DNA from: Thermosediminibacterales bacterium
Lineage (GTDB): Bacteria; Bacillota; Thermosediminibacteria; Koleobacterales; JARRCM01
DNA: 64,000 bases
Reading direction: 5' to 3'
Assembly (NCBI GenBank): GCA_029982205.1
Contig: JARRCM010000005.1
Location: forward strand, 23,387-87,386
Made by a program: the position numbers and the translations under genes. The notes under the pieces were generated by a model. It saw only the letters and a program-made list of their open reading frames with translations, ran no database searches and was not told where the DNA came from. Below, piece by piece: positions 1-9,113 of this stretch (position 1 is its first letter; each line of letters begins with the position of its first letter).

Positions 1-835
1 CTTTCCTACGGCCGCGTGCAGCTTCGACTTCAAACCTTGTAAACACCGACATGTCCGGTTCTGCGCCCGGTACTTCTACAAAAGTCGTAAAAGGAACGGT
101 TGCTTCCATAAAATGCACCGGTTGTTGAGGCTCTCCTTCTGGTGCTACTCCAACATATAAAACATTTACTCTGAATGTTCCATCAACGATCACTTTGTCT
201 TCTATTACCTTGACTTCTTTTTCTTCAACAGCAAAATCCACTTTAATTATTTCTTCAATATCCGGCTTTCCTTCTGGTACCGTTATGTCATCTTTAACAA
301 TTGTCTGGTTATAGTCTTCTCCGATAACATCCTCTAATTTTAAAGTCTCTTTTAAAACCTGTAAGTCTTCAGGCCCGGTGGCATCTGTAACTATCTCCAC
401 TTGAACAGATTCAGTAACTTTTGCAGAAAGCTGTAAGACAATCCTTACATCAGCAATTCTGGGTGAATCTACATCAAACTGTACATATTCAATTTCAGCA
501 TTCACTCTTACATCCATATCTGGTTTTGCCCCAGGCACCTTAATAAAATTACTAAAACTAATACTCCCCTCCATAACATGTACAGGTTGGTCTCCTTCAG
601 CAACATCTGCTACATACATAACCTTAACATCTATGCTGCCTTCTATTATCACTTTGTCTTCTATCACTTCTGTTTCTATATCTGCGGTGTTAAGTTTTGC
701 ATCCACAGAAAGAACTTTTAGAATATCAGGCTTGCCGTTGGGAACAGTTACCGTGCCATCAACCATAACCTGGGTTTTAGCTTCAGCCACCACCTGGGTT
801 ACTTTAAACAGGTCTTTTACCACCTGAACTCCCAT
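1..835 (-). CDS. DUF3794/SPOCS-repeat protein (spore coat morphogenetic type), C-terminal part beyond window edge
   Basis: Open minus frame from ATG at 835 to the window edge (absent from the ORF track because it has no stop). Translation starts MGVQVVKDLFKVTQVVAEAKTQVMVDGTVTVPNGKPDILKVLSVDAKL and has repeated 'VPxGKPDIxxIxxVD' and 'VPGAxPDM' units. GGAGGT RBS just upstream. Confidence 0.8.
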   Translation of the reverse strand, partial: MGVQVVKDLFKVTQVVAEAKTQVMVDGTVTVPNGKPDILKVLSVDAKLNTADIETEVIEDKVIIEGSIDVKVMYVADVAEGDQPVHVMEGSISFSNFIKVPGAKPDMDVRVNAEIEYVQFDVDSPRIADVRIVLQLSAKVTESVQVEIVTDATGPEDLQVLKETLKLEDVIGEDYNQTIVKDDITVPEGKPDIEEIIKVDFAVEEKEVKVIEDKVIVDGTFRVNVLYVGVAPEGEPQQPVHFMEATVPFTTFVEVPGAEPDMSVFTRFEVEAARGRRK

Positions 836-950
836 TATAATCTTTACCTCCTTTCACTATTGCATAATACTCCTTACTTATATAATAATATATGCTTAGT
901 TATCCAAATATGCCACATTTTGAATCCCAGGTGTTTATAAAATAAAAAAC

Positions 951-968
951 GAGGCACAAACTGCCTCA
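951..968 (-). terminator. Rho-independent terminator of the CAP-domain gene
   Basis: GAGGCA...TGCCTC stem followed on the minus strand by a T-rich run (GTTTTTTATTTT). Confidence 0.6.
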
Positions 969-988
969 TCTTTTACAATTATGATTTT

Positions 989-1771
989 CTATTTTCCGAT
1001 AAAGGTCTGTGTGAACATTTTTCCATACGGGCCTCCAACTGCGATTCCTATGCCAATATGTGTAAAGTTCGGGTTCAGTATATTACTTCGATGGCCGGGA
1101 CTGTTCATTAATGCTTTATGTGCCCTCTCTACATCAGGTGCACCGGCAAGGTTTTCACCCGCATAACGATATGACACTCCAAAAGAGTTTAGCATATCAA
1201 AAGGTGAACCATATGTTGGTGAATTATGAGCAAAATAATTGTTTTCAATCATATCTTTACTCTTTAATCTAGCAATTTTAGTAAGTTCTAAATCAGGTTT
1301 TAACGGAGGCACACCAGCTTTTATTCTTTCTGCGTTAACCAGTTCAAGCATTTTCTGCTCGTCTTCAGTAAGCCCTTGAACTTTAAGTTTATCAGGTGTC
1401 TGTTTGGCTTCCTCCTGCTCAGGATCTGAGATTTGATCCGCTGGGGGCAGAGAAATCTTAGGAATAACAAATTTTGAAGGCAAATTAATAGGTATCTTAA
1501 AATAGAATGTTTTATTATAGTATCGTTTTCCGTCTTCTTGTATTATGTAGTTTGCTTTATAATCTATCGGTTTTATGTAATTTTCATCAAAATCAAAAAC
1601 AGAGTCTCCAGATTTTTTTTCTATTATATGCCAGTTTCCATCTATGCCTTTAATTAATCTGAGAGTGATTTGAGTGCTGTATGTAGCTGCATCTGCAGTA
1701 TTAACTGGAACCAAAATCGTTAACAAGAACACAAAAAACAGTAACCCTACAAGTTTAATGCTCCTTTTCAA
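989..1771 (-). CDS. Secreted CAP-domain (SCP/YkwD-like) protein
   Basis: N-terminal signal peptide; C-terminal CAP motifs 'NNYFAHNSPTYGSPFDML', 'YAGENLAG', 'NSPGHRSNILNPNFTHIGIG'. Confidence 0.9.
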   Translation of the reverse strand: MKRSIKLVGLLFFVFLLTILVPVNTADAATYSTQITLRLIKGIDGNWHIIEKKSGDSVFDFDENYIKPIDYKANYIIQEDGKRYYNKTFYFKIPINLPSKFVIPKISLPPADQISDPEQEEAKQTPDKLKVQGLTEDEQKMLELVNAERIKAGVPPLKPDLELTKIARLKSKDMIENNYFAHNSPTYGSPFDMLNSFGVSYRYAGENLAGAPDVERAHKALMNSPGHRSNILNPNFTHIGIGIAVGGPYGKMFTQTFIGK

Positions 1772-2075
1772 AAAAAATCCCCCTTTGTATAGTTTTTGCT
1801 AAATACCCTTTATTCACCGATACACCCTTGTTTTAGTTTAGCATTAAAACTTTAATATTATCAAGCTCCGCAGATTCCTCAAAATCTGTAAAATCGACTA
1901 TCACATCCTATTTTATGTTAACATGTGCACTCGCCTCAAACCAGCTGCTGTTTAGGCGTTTTAAAGGTATCATGGCAAAAAATTCATTAGCAGATACAAA
2001 CATTTTATGTAAACCGATCCAGTGTTCTATAAAAAAACACTCACGGCTTGTAGACATGAGTGCTTTATGTATGGT

Positions 2076-2585
2076 TTATATTCTTTTCATTGAAACTATT
2101 TCCTCAAAATGTTTCTTAGGAAATGAAACTGAAATTACCGGAGTTTTGTTGTTTTTTTCAGAAAGGTTTATTTTTAAGACCTTTCCTTCACAAACTTCAG
2201 CTCCTCTCCTGTTAACCATTGTCACCTTATCCCCGATAGAAGGCAGAGGATAGTATTCATACGGGAATACAATCAGCGCTTCGGTATCAGAATAAGTATA
2301 ATCCTTCACATATATTGCAAGGCCCGGACATGCAGCAATACACAAGCCACAGCCAATACATTTTTCCACATCTAAGGTGGGAAGGTTTGTAATAGGATGA
2401 CCAACCACAATTGCTCCTTTGGGGCATGCGGTTTCACATGGATTACACGGAATCGCTTCAATGCACTCTATTATTGCTATGGGCCCTTTTTTCATATGAT
2501 GCTCATCCGGAAAACCCGGAGAACCTTTAAGTTCTTCAAGAGAGGGTGAACCTATGGTTTTTAGACAATTTGTTGTTGATGACAT
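2076..2585 (-). CDS. 4Fe-4S ferredoxin-type subunit of multisubunit amino-acid dehydrogenase (cluster 1)
   Basis: Two Cys clusters 'CNPCETACPKGAI' and 'CIGCGLCIAACPGLAI'; paralog of 32482..32997. Confidence 0.8.
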   Translation of the reverse strand: MSSTTNCLKTIGSPSLEELKGSPGFPDEHHMKKGPIAIIECIEAIPCNPCETACPKGAIVVGHPITNLPTLDVEKCIGCGLCIAACPGLAIYVKDYTYSDTEALIVFPYEYYPLPSIGDKVTMVNRRGAEVCEGKVLKINLSEKNNKTPVISVSFPKKHFEEIVSMKRI

Positions 2586-3736
2586 CTTATTTCCCTCCTG
2601 CTTGTTATCAATTCCTGCTTTTTGATTCTCCTCATTTTCCCAAATGGACCCTGCCTTAACGCATCTAAGCGTTCCCTTACTTCATTACACAACTTTTCCT
2701 TTTGCTTGCTGGAATAAAACCCTAAAGAAGCTGCAGCATTAATCCCTGCTAATCGGCCTTCTTCCATTGCACTACTGGCTTCTTCAATTCCAGTTATGTC
2801 ACCTGCAACATATATGCCTTGTATGGTTGTCTCCATGTTTTCATCATGAAGGGGCACAAATCCCCCAAGTTCAGGAATGTATTTAAACTTGCAGCCTGCG
2901 ATCCATGCGAGTTCAGCAAGCGGTGTTAACCCTGTAGCTATACAGATCGTATCAACCTCAAACACCTTTTCAGTTCCCGGAATAAATTCCCATTTATCGT
3001 TTAACCTACCAATAACCGCACCTTCAACCTTGTTTTCTCCCAACGCCCTCAAAATAGTATGTGATGTATAAAAAGGCACGCCAGCCCTGCAAACTTTTGC
3101 TGTGTGGACTCCATATCCACCAAGTCTTGGTGAAGCCTCTACGATTGCAGTTACTTCACAGCCTGCCTGCAGTAACTGGTAAGACACTATAACACCCACA
3201 TTGCCCGAACCAATCATCAAAACCTTTTTCCCTGGAGCAACTCGATGGATGTTTATAAAGGTCTGGGCGGCTCCAGCTCCCATAACTCCAGGAAGTGTCC
3301 ACCCCGGAAAATGTATTGAATTTTCCATGGCGCCTGTTGCCAGAACAATTCGCTCTGACAATAACTGGACAGATTCGGTTTTATTTTTGACTGCCCACAG
3401 CAATTTGTTTTGTTCAATTCCACAGACCTCGGTATTAAGCCAAACCTCAATTCCCAGTTCCTGAGCTTCCTTTAAAAGCTGTTTCCCTATATCGATACCT
3501 CTAACTCCTGCCTTGTGCTCCTTTGACCCAAAAAACTTATGTATCTGTTTAAAAAGCTGTCCCCCGGGCCTTGAGTTTTCATCGATTAAAACCACCTGTG
3601 CCCCTGCTTTTGCAGCTTCAATAGCAGCTGATAATCCGGCCGGCCCTCCGCCGATAACAGCTATAGATGTCTTATACACCGTTTTCACCTCTTTTCCATT
3701 CACCAACTCCTTTTTGAGTTTCGATAACCATACCAT
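2561..3736 (-). CDS. NAD(P)/FAD-dependent oxidoreductase subunit (cluster 1)
   Basis: N-terminal 'AVIGGGPAGLSAAIEAAKAG', second dinucleotide site 'VLMIGSGNVG', C-terminal 'GIYVAGDITGIEEASSAMEEGRLAG'; paralog of 32978..34096. Confidence 0.85.
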   Translation of the reverse strand: MVWLSKLKKELVNGKEVKTVYKTSIAVIGGGPAGLSAAIEAAKAGAQVVLIDENSRPGGQLFKQIHKFFGSKEHKAGVRGIDIGKQLLKEAQELGIEVWLNTEVCGIEQNKLLWAVKNKTESVQLLSERIVLATGAMENSIHFPGWTLPGVMGAGAAQTFINIHRVAPGKKVLMIGSGNVGVIVSYQLLQAGCEVTAIVEASPRLGGYGVHTAKVCRAGVPFYTSHTILRALGENKVEGAVIGRLNDKWEFIPGTEKVFEVDTICIATGLTPLAELAWIAGCKFKYIPELGGFVPLHDENMETTIQGIYVAGDITGIEEASSAMEEGRLAGINAAASLGFYSSKQKEKLCNEVRERLDALRQGPFGKMRRIKKQELITSRREIRCHQQQIV

Positions 3737-4001
3737 CTTCTACAGGGGTTATGCATGTCCTTACATTCGGAACTCCGTTAACTGTCATAATACAGTCGGT
3801 ACACCTTCCTATCCCGCAAAATATCCCGCGGGGTGAATGGTGCTTTTTGGTATATCTGAATTGTTTTCGGCCGTTCGCCAATAACGCTGCTGCAATCATT
3901 TCCCCTTCATAAGCTTCCATTTCTTCCCCGTCAACAATGATTTTAACTTTTTTTGCTTCTTTTAAGTCCTCTAATATTATATGATGTTTAATCCTGTTCA
4001 T
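3672..4001 (-). CDS. (2Fe-2S) plant-type ferredoxin subunit (cluster 1)
   Basis: 'GIFCGIGRCTDCIMTVNGVPNVRTC' (Cx4Cx2Cx11C); paralog of 34078..34395. Confidence 0.85.
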   Translation of the reverse strand: MNRIKHHIILEDLKEAKKVKIIVDGEEMEAYEGEMIAAALLANGRKQFRYTKKHHSPRGIFCGIGRCTDCIMTVNGVPNVRTCITPVEDGMVIETQKGVGEWKRGENGV

Positions 4002-4018
4002 AAACTAAATCAATCCTT

Positions 4019-4900
4019 TCAGGGTTCTATGACACCTAGGTCAATCAAATTCTGTTTTAAAACCTTCTTTACTTCTTCATCTGCCTCCGAAAGGGGCAGC
4101 CTCAAGCCTCCAACATCAAAACCTTTTATCTTCAAAGCAGCTTTTACCGGGATTGGGTTTGCAGTAATAAACAGGTTTTTAAAAACATCTAAAAGCCTCA
4201 AATGAATTTTTGACGCCTTATTTACATCACCTGATATATATGCTTCAATCATCTCACTCATATCTCTTCCAACAACATGGGAAGCAACACTTACAATACC
4301 ATAACATCCTATAGATAACATGGGAAGAGTAAGTGAATCATCACCGCTGTAAACTATAAATTCTTCAGAGGTTTCTCTTAATATTTTGCCTGCTTGGTCA
4401 AGATTGCCGCTGGCTTCTTTTAGGGCTACAATGTTCTTGATTTTAGAAAGCTTTATTACTGTTTCTGCAGTCATATTTATGCCTGTCCTTCCAGGTACAT
4501 TATAAAGCATCAATGGAAGTGAAACATTTTCTGCTACAGCTTTAAAATGTTTATATAAACAATCTTGATTCGGTTTATTATAATAAGGGACAACTGCCAT
4601 AAGCCCGTCAACCTTGCATTTTTCCGCCTCAACAGCCAGCTGGATGGTATTTCGGGTGGAATTAGTGCCGATTCCTGCAATAATAGGGACATTTATTTTC
4701 TCTTTTAAAACCTTAAAAAGCTCAATCTTTTCTTGATTTGTAAGGGTTGGCGCTTCCCCTGTTGTTCCTGCAACTACTAATGCAGTAGTTCCTTCATCTA
4801 TTAAATATCGGGCAAGGTCAACCGCTTTATCAAAATCCACTTCTAATTTATCATTAAAAGGAGTAACCATTGCTGTTAATAATCTACCCCATGTTTTCAT
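4019..4900 (-). CDS. Dihydrodipicolinate synthase / N-acetylneuraminate lyase family protein (DapA-like)
   Basis: 'GTTGEAPTL', 'PYYNKPNQ', 'YNVPGRTG', 'ALKEASGN' motifs; translationally coupled between BFD-like and 2Fe-2S subunits. Confidence 0.85.
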   Translation of the reverse strand: MKTWGRLLTAMVTPFNDKLEVDFDKAVDLARYLIDEGTTALVVAGTTGEAPTLTNQEKIELFKVLKEKINVPIIAGIGTNSTRNTIQLAVEAEKCKVDGLMAVVPYYNKPNQDCLYKHFKAVAENVSLPLMLYNVPGRTGINMTAETVIKLSKIKNIVALKEASGNLDQAGKILRETSEEFIVYSGDDSLTLPMLSIGCYGIVSVASHVVGRDMSEMIEAYISGDVNKASKIHLRLLDVFKNLFITANPIPVKAALKIKGFDVGGLRLPLSEADEEVKKVLKQNLIDLGVIEP

Positions 4901-5225
4901 TTGAAGTCCCCCTTATTTTTTTCTCTTCAAACAACCCAATTCGTACCGGGCGAACCGGCTTTCGATAAGTGGAAGGCATTAATTCTTCAAGCTTCCGGCC
5001 AGTTTTCCTGCTCAGGATTCGAGCTACGTTCTTTCTGCACGTTCTGCCCTGACACAATCCCATACCTGCTCTGGTCCATCTTTTAACTTCATTTAAAGTC
5101 GTTGCGCCATTGTCAATGGCTTCTTCAATTTCTTCTACGGTAACCTCTTCACACCTGCATACAAAATTTTTTGTTTCATCCATTTGATAATCCCTCATTT
5201 CTAAATAAATAGAATTACTTTTCAT
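4884..5225 (-). CDS. BFD-like (2Fe-2S)-binding subunit (cluster 1)
   Basis: 'VCRCEEVTVEEIEEAIDNGATTLNEVKRWTRAGMGLCQGRTCRK' (CxC...CxxxxC); paralog of 32207..32485. An internal Met start is possible. Confidence 0.8.
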   Translation of the reverse strand: MKSNSIYLEMRDYQMDETKNFVCRCEEVTVEEIEEAIDNGATTLNEVKRWTRAGMGLCQGRTCRKNVARILSRKTGRKLEELMPSTYRKPVRPVRIGLFEEKKIRGTSNENMG

Positions 5226-5943
5226 TAAAGGTTTTCCAATATGTTCTCACATCTTTGATCAGATTTTCAATATGTTCAATCATGCTTTTTTCACTCTCAT
5301 CAGGGTCTCCTTTTTTTAATGCTTCCAGTATTTTTCTGTGCGAAACCATGTAGGGCGCTCCTACCTTTTCCCTCAGGTACTCAAAAATCTCTGACTGCTG
5401 ACCTGATAAAGAAATGATGTGATATAGCGTTTCTAAAACCTTGTTACGAGATGCCCTTGCAATAGCTTTGTGGAAATCCAGGTCGTTTTGAGAAATGCTT
5501 TTATGCATCCTGTAATTGTTTTCCTGTGTTTCCAAAATTCTTTCCAGCTCAGCAATTTCCTCCTGTGTAATGTTTTCTGCTGCCAGACGGGCTGTAGTGC
5601 GTTCAATAGACTTTCGGGCCTCAAGGATCACCAAAAAATCCTCTAAAACCTTTGTATTTATATATTTTTCTAGTTTCTTTTTATGAAATTCAATTTTGTT
5701 AATAACATTCGTTGTTTTGATAGCTTCTTCACCTTTTTTTGTAATAACCCTTCCCCTAAATTTTTCTTTTTCTAGATAGCCCATTTTTTCAAGTTTATTA
5801 AGAATTCGTCCTACGGTAGCAGAACTAACAGAATAACCTTTCTCTGATAATTTATCTGCTATCACCCAGGAGCCTACTGGTTCATTGCTGTCTCGAATTA
5901 TTTCTAATACTAAAAGTTCTTTTTCATCAATGTTTTTTCCCAC
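5215..5943 (-). CDS. FCD-domain transcriptional regulator with NrpR/HTH_12-like N-terminal winged helix
   Basis: N-terminus 'DSNEPVGSWVIADKLSEKGYSVSSATVGRILNKLEKMGYLEKE'; C-terminus 'NDLDFHKAIARASRNKVLETLYHII...HRKILEALKKGDPDESEKSMIEHIE', typical of FCD. Confidence 0.75.
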   Translation of the reverse strand: MGKNIDEKELLVLEIIRDSNEPVGSWVIADKLSEKGYSVSSATVGRILNKLEKMGYLEKEKFRGRVITKKGEEAIKTTNVINKIEFHKKKLEKYINTKVLEDFLVILEARKSIERTTARLAAENITQEEIAELERILETQENNYRMHKSISQNDLDFHKAIARASRNKVLETLYHIISLSGQQSEIFEYLREKVGAPYMVSHRKILEALKKGDPDESEKSMIEHIENLIKDVRTYWKTFNEK

Positions 5944-5967
5944 ATTCTCACTCCCTGTAAAGAATTA

Positions 5968-5995
5968 TTAGAAGGGGAATTGATTCCCCTTCTAA
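5968..5995 (-). terminator. Perfect 13-bp hairpin downstream of symporter gene, terminator or processing site
   Basis: TTAGAAGGGGAAT TG ATTCCCCTTCTAA between symporter stop and regulator start; minus strand continues TAATAATTCTTT. Confidence 0.5.
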
Positions 5996-6018
5996 ATATG
6001 ATTGGTATTCCAAACCCT

Positions 6019-7467
6019 CTATGCCTCCGTAGAAACACTTGGATCAGCTGTTTTCCCCCGTGTCAAACTCGAAACTACGACAATCAAAATCGTTGACACA
6101 ACAAGAGCGATAATAACCCTATTGGGGCCTAATGCAGAAATTTGTGTTAACACAGAACCTGCAATCAAGCCGATTCTAGCTCCCCAAGGAGTGATTTTGC
6201 TGTTTTTCTTGCCCATTTCAAAAGGTTCATTTGGCCTTTCTTTCCACAAAAGCCCAACTATCAAGAGAGGTACAAGGCCACCACCTGCCATCGCATACGC
6301 CTTCGAAAACAGGCCTATAATTGTCTTGGCATAAATAGCAGCCAGTGCTGCAAAAATTCCTATAATAACCGTAAAAGTAGTAGCATATTTAACCAGCTCT
6401 TTGTCAGTTGCATCAGGCTTGAAAGGCTTGATCAAATCGTTTACTATCAATATGGCGGCAGAATTGAGGTTGGAATCGGCTGATGACATCCCGGCAGCTA
6501 ATATCAACACAAAAATCATTGCTGAAATTCCTACGGGAACATAATTGAGCATAAACCAAGGCATAGCATCATCTGGTTTGAGACCCTGGTTCAGGGTTAA
6601 TATGACCATTCCTACAAGTGCCGTCAACATAACCATAATAATAGCGATTATACCGCTGAAAAGTAGGCCGTTTCTGGCTGTTTTCCCATCTTTTGCTGAA
6701 AAACACCTCTGCCAGTATATCTGGGCTGCTAATATTCCGATACACCCTGTAACAAGCTTGGTTACAAGTGTCATTGGCGGAACATTTGAAAAACTCCACA
6801 GCTCCGCTTTCCCAACCGCAGCCATTCTTGCTCCTAATTCAGCAATACTCCAGTGGACAGGAGAAAACGCATAGATATAAAAAGCGGTTCCGAAAATGAG
6901 TACTAAAATCCCTTGAATCAGGTCAGTCCACACAACCGAGTAAATACCCCCGAGAGTAGTATACAGTATAAATACAGCCGAAAAGAACAGTATTATTGGA
7001 ATTGGATTTGCACCAGTTACAATGTTAAATATCGTTCCAAAACCCTTGCCCTGGCCTCCTACCCAGGCAATCATTATCATAGATGCAAGCAGACCGCCTA
7101 ATGCTCTTGTAACTTTATCTCTAACCAATAAATCATCTATCATTTCTGTAAAGGTGTTATATGTAAATCTACCAGCCAAAGCAGCAAACACTAATGCGAA
7201 AACTATCTTTGACCCTTGCTCTCCTAATATGAATGCGATATGAGGCAGACCCAGCGAATAACCTTTACCTGCATGACCGACAAAATTCCCTACTCCCATA
7301 ATTGTAGCAAATTGAGTACAGAAAATAAGATAAATCGGGAATGTCCCGCCACCTATGGCGTAATGGCTAAAACTAGACGTGGCTTGGTTGCTAACCTTCC
7401 ATGAAACATAGAGAAATGCTCCACACATAACTAACGTAATCACCCATAACAAAACGCCTAAACTCAA
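6019..7467 (-). CDS. Sodium:solute symporter (SSS/PutP-like family)
   Basis: Multi-TM protein with SSS-like segments 'GGIYSVVWTDLIQGILVLIFG' and 'AAGMSSADSNLNSAAILIVNDL'. Confidence 0.85.
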   Translation of the reverse strand: MSLGVLLWVITLVMCGAFLYVSWKVSNQATSSFSHYAIGGGTFPIYLIFCTQFATIMGVGNFVGHAGKGYSLGLPHIAFILGEQGSKIVFALVFAALAGRFTYNTFTEMIDDLLVRDKVTRALGGLLASMIMIAWVGGQGKGFGTIFNIVTGANPIPIILFFSAVFILYTTLGGIYSVVWTDLIQGILVLIFGTAFYIYAFSPVHWSIAELGARMAAVGKAELWSFSNVPPMTLVTKLVTGCIGILAAQIYWQRCFSAKDGKTARNGLLFSGIIAIIMVMLTALVGMVILTLNQGLKPDDAMPWFMLNYVPVGISAMIFVLILAAGMSSADSNLNSAAILIVNDLIKPFKPDATDKELVKYATTFTVIIGIFAALAAIYAKTIIGLFSKAYAMAGGGLVPLLIVGLLWKERPNEPFEMGKKNSKITPWGARIGLIAGSVLTQISALGPNRVIIALVVSTILIVVVSSLTRGKTADPSVSTEA

Positions 7468-7604
7468 GATTTTTCTCCTCCTTTAATTAGATTCAGGTCT
7501 TAAAACCGAAAAATTATTTGACTATTTTCCTATCACCTCCCAATTTGCCCCAGACCTCTTTAGTATGGCTTATAGTACAACTCTCAGTTAGTTCCTATAA
7601 AACC

Positions 7605-8792
7605 TTAACTTGGTTTACAATGCGTTTTCAGTCTGTCGGGGCTTAATTCATCCACCGGCAGTGATAGAGTTTCTCCACAAATCATTTGCGCCATTATCTT
7701 CCCGGTAATAGGAGCTAGAGCAATCCCATCTCCTTCATGGCCGGCGGCTATGAAAAAACCTTCTTTATCCTTTACTTCACCTAAAAAAGGTTTCCCATCA
7801 ATTGAAGCAGGCCGAAGACCAGCAAATGTGCGAATTATATGTACATTTCTTAAAACAGGGAAAAACTTTAATACCTGAGATAGTATATTACTAATCCCTT
7901 GATAGGTAGTCTTAGTATCAAAACCGACAAATTCTCGTGTCCCACCGATCAAATAATTCCCATCAAGCGTCTGAGTAAAAGAAAGGCCAATCCCCAACTC
8001 TGCAAGAATCCTGTCTCTTTTTTCAGCTAAAACAGGGTCAAGCTTTGTTACAATATAATCCGCATCCCAAATATTTGTTTCCCCAACACAGGGAATCTGT
8101 TCGGTGACGGCTATTTGGCCTTTTTTAGGTTTTATAGGGATTTCTACTCCCGCAAACTTTCCTACCTCAGCCGCCCATGCACCTGCAGCATTTATTACTA
8201 CCTCGGCATGGTAACATTTATTATTATCTGTTACAACTTCCCAATATCCATTAGAGAGTTTTTTTAATGCCGTTACAGAAGATGGTTTATCTATTTCCAT
8301 ACCTCTTTCTATGCTTTTCATGTAGAAACCCTTCATTACTCTAAGAGGATTTACTTGAGAATCAATAGGGCTATAGGTCGAAGCTATAACCCTGTCATTC
8401 ACCAAAGGCTGTTTCTTTTTTACATCCCGTTTATCAATCAACTCCACATCCAGCCCGTAAGACCTTTGTTTTCTAACAAAATCTTCCATTATTTTTAATT
8501 GTTCCTGATTCTCTATTAAAATCATCCCACCCCTAGTCTGAAACTCTAAATCCGTATTCAGTTCTTCAGATAGGCATTTATACATTTCAAAGCTTTCTAA
8601 CGCCATTTGGAGCAAAATGCCGGGCTTTTTCGATTGGAGAAGTATCATGTCATCACAGGCGCCTGAGGATCCCGAACCGATTTCTTTTTTTTCAAGCATC
8701 AAAACTTTTTTGCCCTTTTTAGTCAAATAATATGCGGTTGATAAACCTATGATTCCTGCGCCAATTATTATAACATCAAAAACTTTTTTCAT
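7605..8792 (-). CDS. DadA-like FAD-dependent oxidoreductase (D-amino acid / sarcosine / proline dehydrogenase type), cluster 1 catalytic subunit
   Basis: 'DVIIIGAGIIGLSTAYYLTKKGKKVLMLEK' and C-terminal 'GLRPASIDGKPFLGEV...FIAAGHEGDGIALAPITGK'; paralog of 31026..32210. Confidence 0.85.
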   Translation of the reverse strand: MKKVFDVIIIGAGIIGLSTAYYLTKKGKKVLMLEKKEIGSGSSGACDDMILLQSKKPGILLQMALESFEMYKCLSEELNTDLEFQTRGGMILIENQEQLKIMEDFVRKQRSYGLDVELIDKRDVKKKQPLVNDRVIASTYSPIDSQVNPLRVMKGFYMKSIERGMEIDKPSSVTALKKLSNGYWEVVTDNNKCYHAEVVINAAGAWAAEVGKFAGVEIPIKPKKGQIAVTEQIPCVGETNIWDADYIVTKLDPVLAEKRDRILAELGIGLSFTQTLDGNYLIGGTREFVGFDTKTTYQGISNILSQVLKFFPVLRNVHIIRTFAGLRPASIDGKPFLGEVKDKEGFFIAAGHEGDGIALAPITGKIMAQMICGETLSLPVDELSPDRLKTHCKPS

Positions 8793-8810
8793 AATTATCT
8801 CCTCTCCAGC

Positions 8811-8837
8811 AGCTGCTAATCATTGTATGAGTAGCTT
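8811..8837 (-). promoter_or_regulatory. Imperfect inverted repeat in the dadA-like 5' leader (operator or leader candidate)
   Basis: Minus strand AAGCTACTCATACAATGATTAGCAGCT; 21/27 identical to the AOR leader repeat at 9010..9036. Confidence 0.55.
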
Positions 8838-8845
8838 TTTCTTTT

Positions 8846-8874
8846 AATATACTATCTCATTCACATTTTGTCAA
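8846..8874 (-). promoter_or_regulatory. Sigma-70 type promoter for the dadA-like gene cluster
   Basis: Minus strand TTGACA-N17-TATATT. Confidence 0.75.
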
Positions 8875-8969
8875 TACTAATTTTTTAATGTTCTGAATTA
8901 AATACATCAGTTAATAAATGCATAAGTTCAAAAATACTTAATATTGATTTAAATTCTAACATTTTTTTG

Positions 8970-8998
8970 TTGACCTCAAACTTTTTATAATTTATAAT
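8970..8998 (+). promoter_or_regulatory. Sigma-70 type promoter for the AOR gene
   Basis: TTGACC-N17-TATAAT. Confidence 0.75.
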
Positions 8999-9007
8999 TA
9001 ATTTAAA

Positions 9008-9039
9008 CCAAGCTGCTCATCTTGTGATGAGCAGCTTGG
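9008..9039 (+). promoter_or_regulatory. Perfect 14-bp inverted repeat at the 5' end of the AOR transcript
   Basis: CCAAGCTGCTCATC TTGT GATGAGCAGCTTGG, starting about 10 nt downstream of the -10 box. Confidence 0.7.
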
Positions 9040-9113
9040 AAAATAAAATTAAATTAGCTGTATATCAGTTAATTAAAGTTTTTAAATTAATATTTAGAGA
9101 AGGAGGTCAAAAA

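Noticed and set aside
633-827. 64-aa plus-strand ORF
   Set aside because: Antisense to the DUF3794 repeat protein, which has clear family motifs and an RBS.
1915-2253. 112-aa plus-strand ORF
   Set aside because: Mostly antisense to the 4Fe-4S subunit gene; low-complexity composition and no RBS.
9024-9113. Upstream extension of the AOR ORF
   Set aside because: It would translate the leader hairpin; ATG 9114 has GGAGGT at proper spacing and starts the family-typical MFGKIL.
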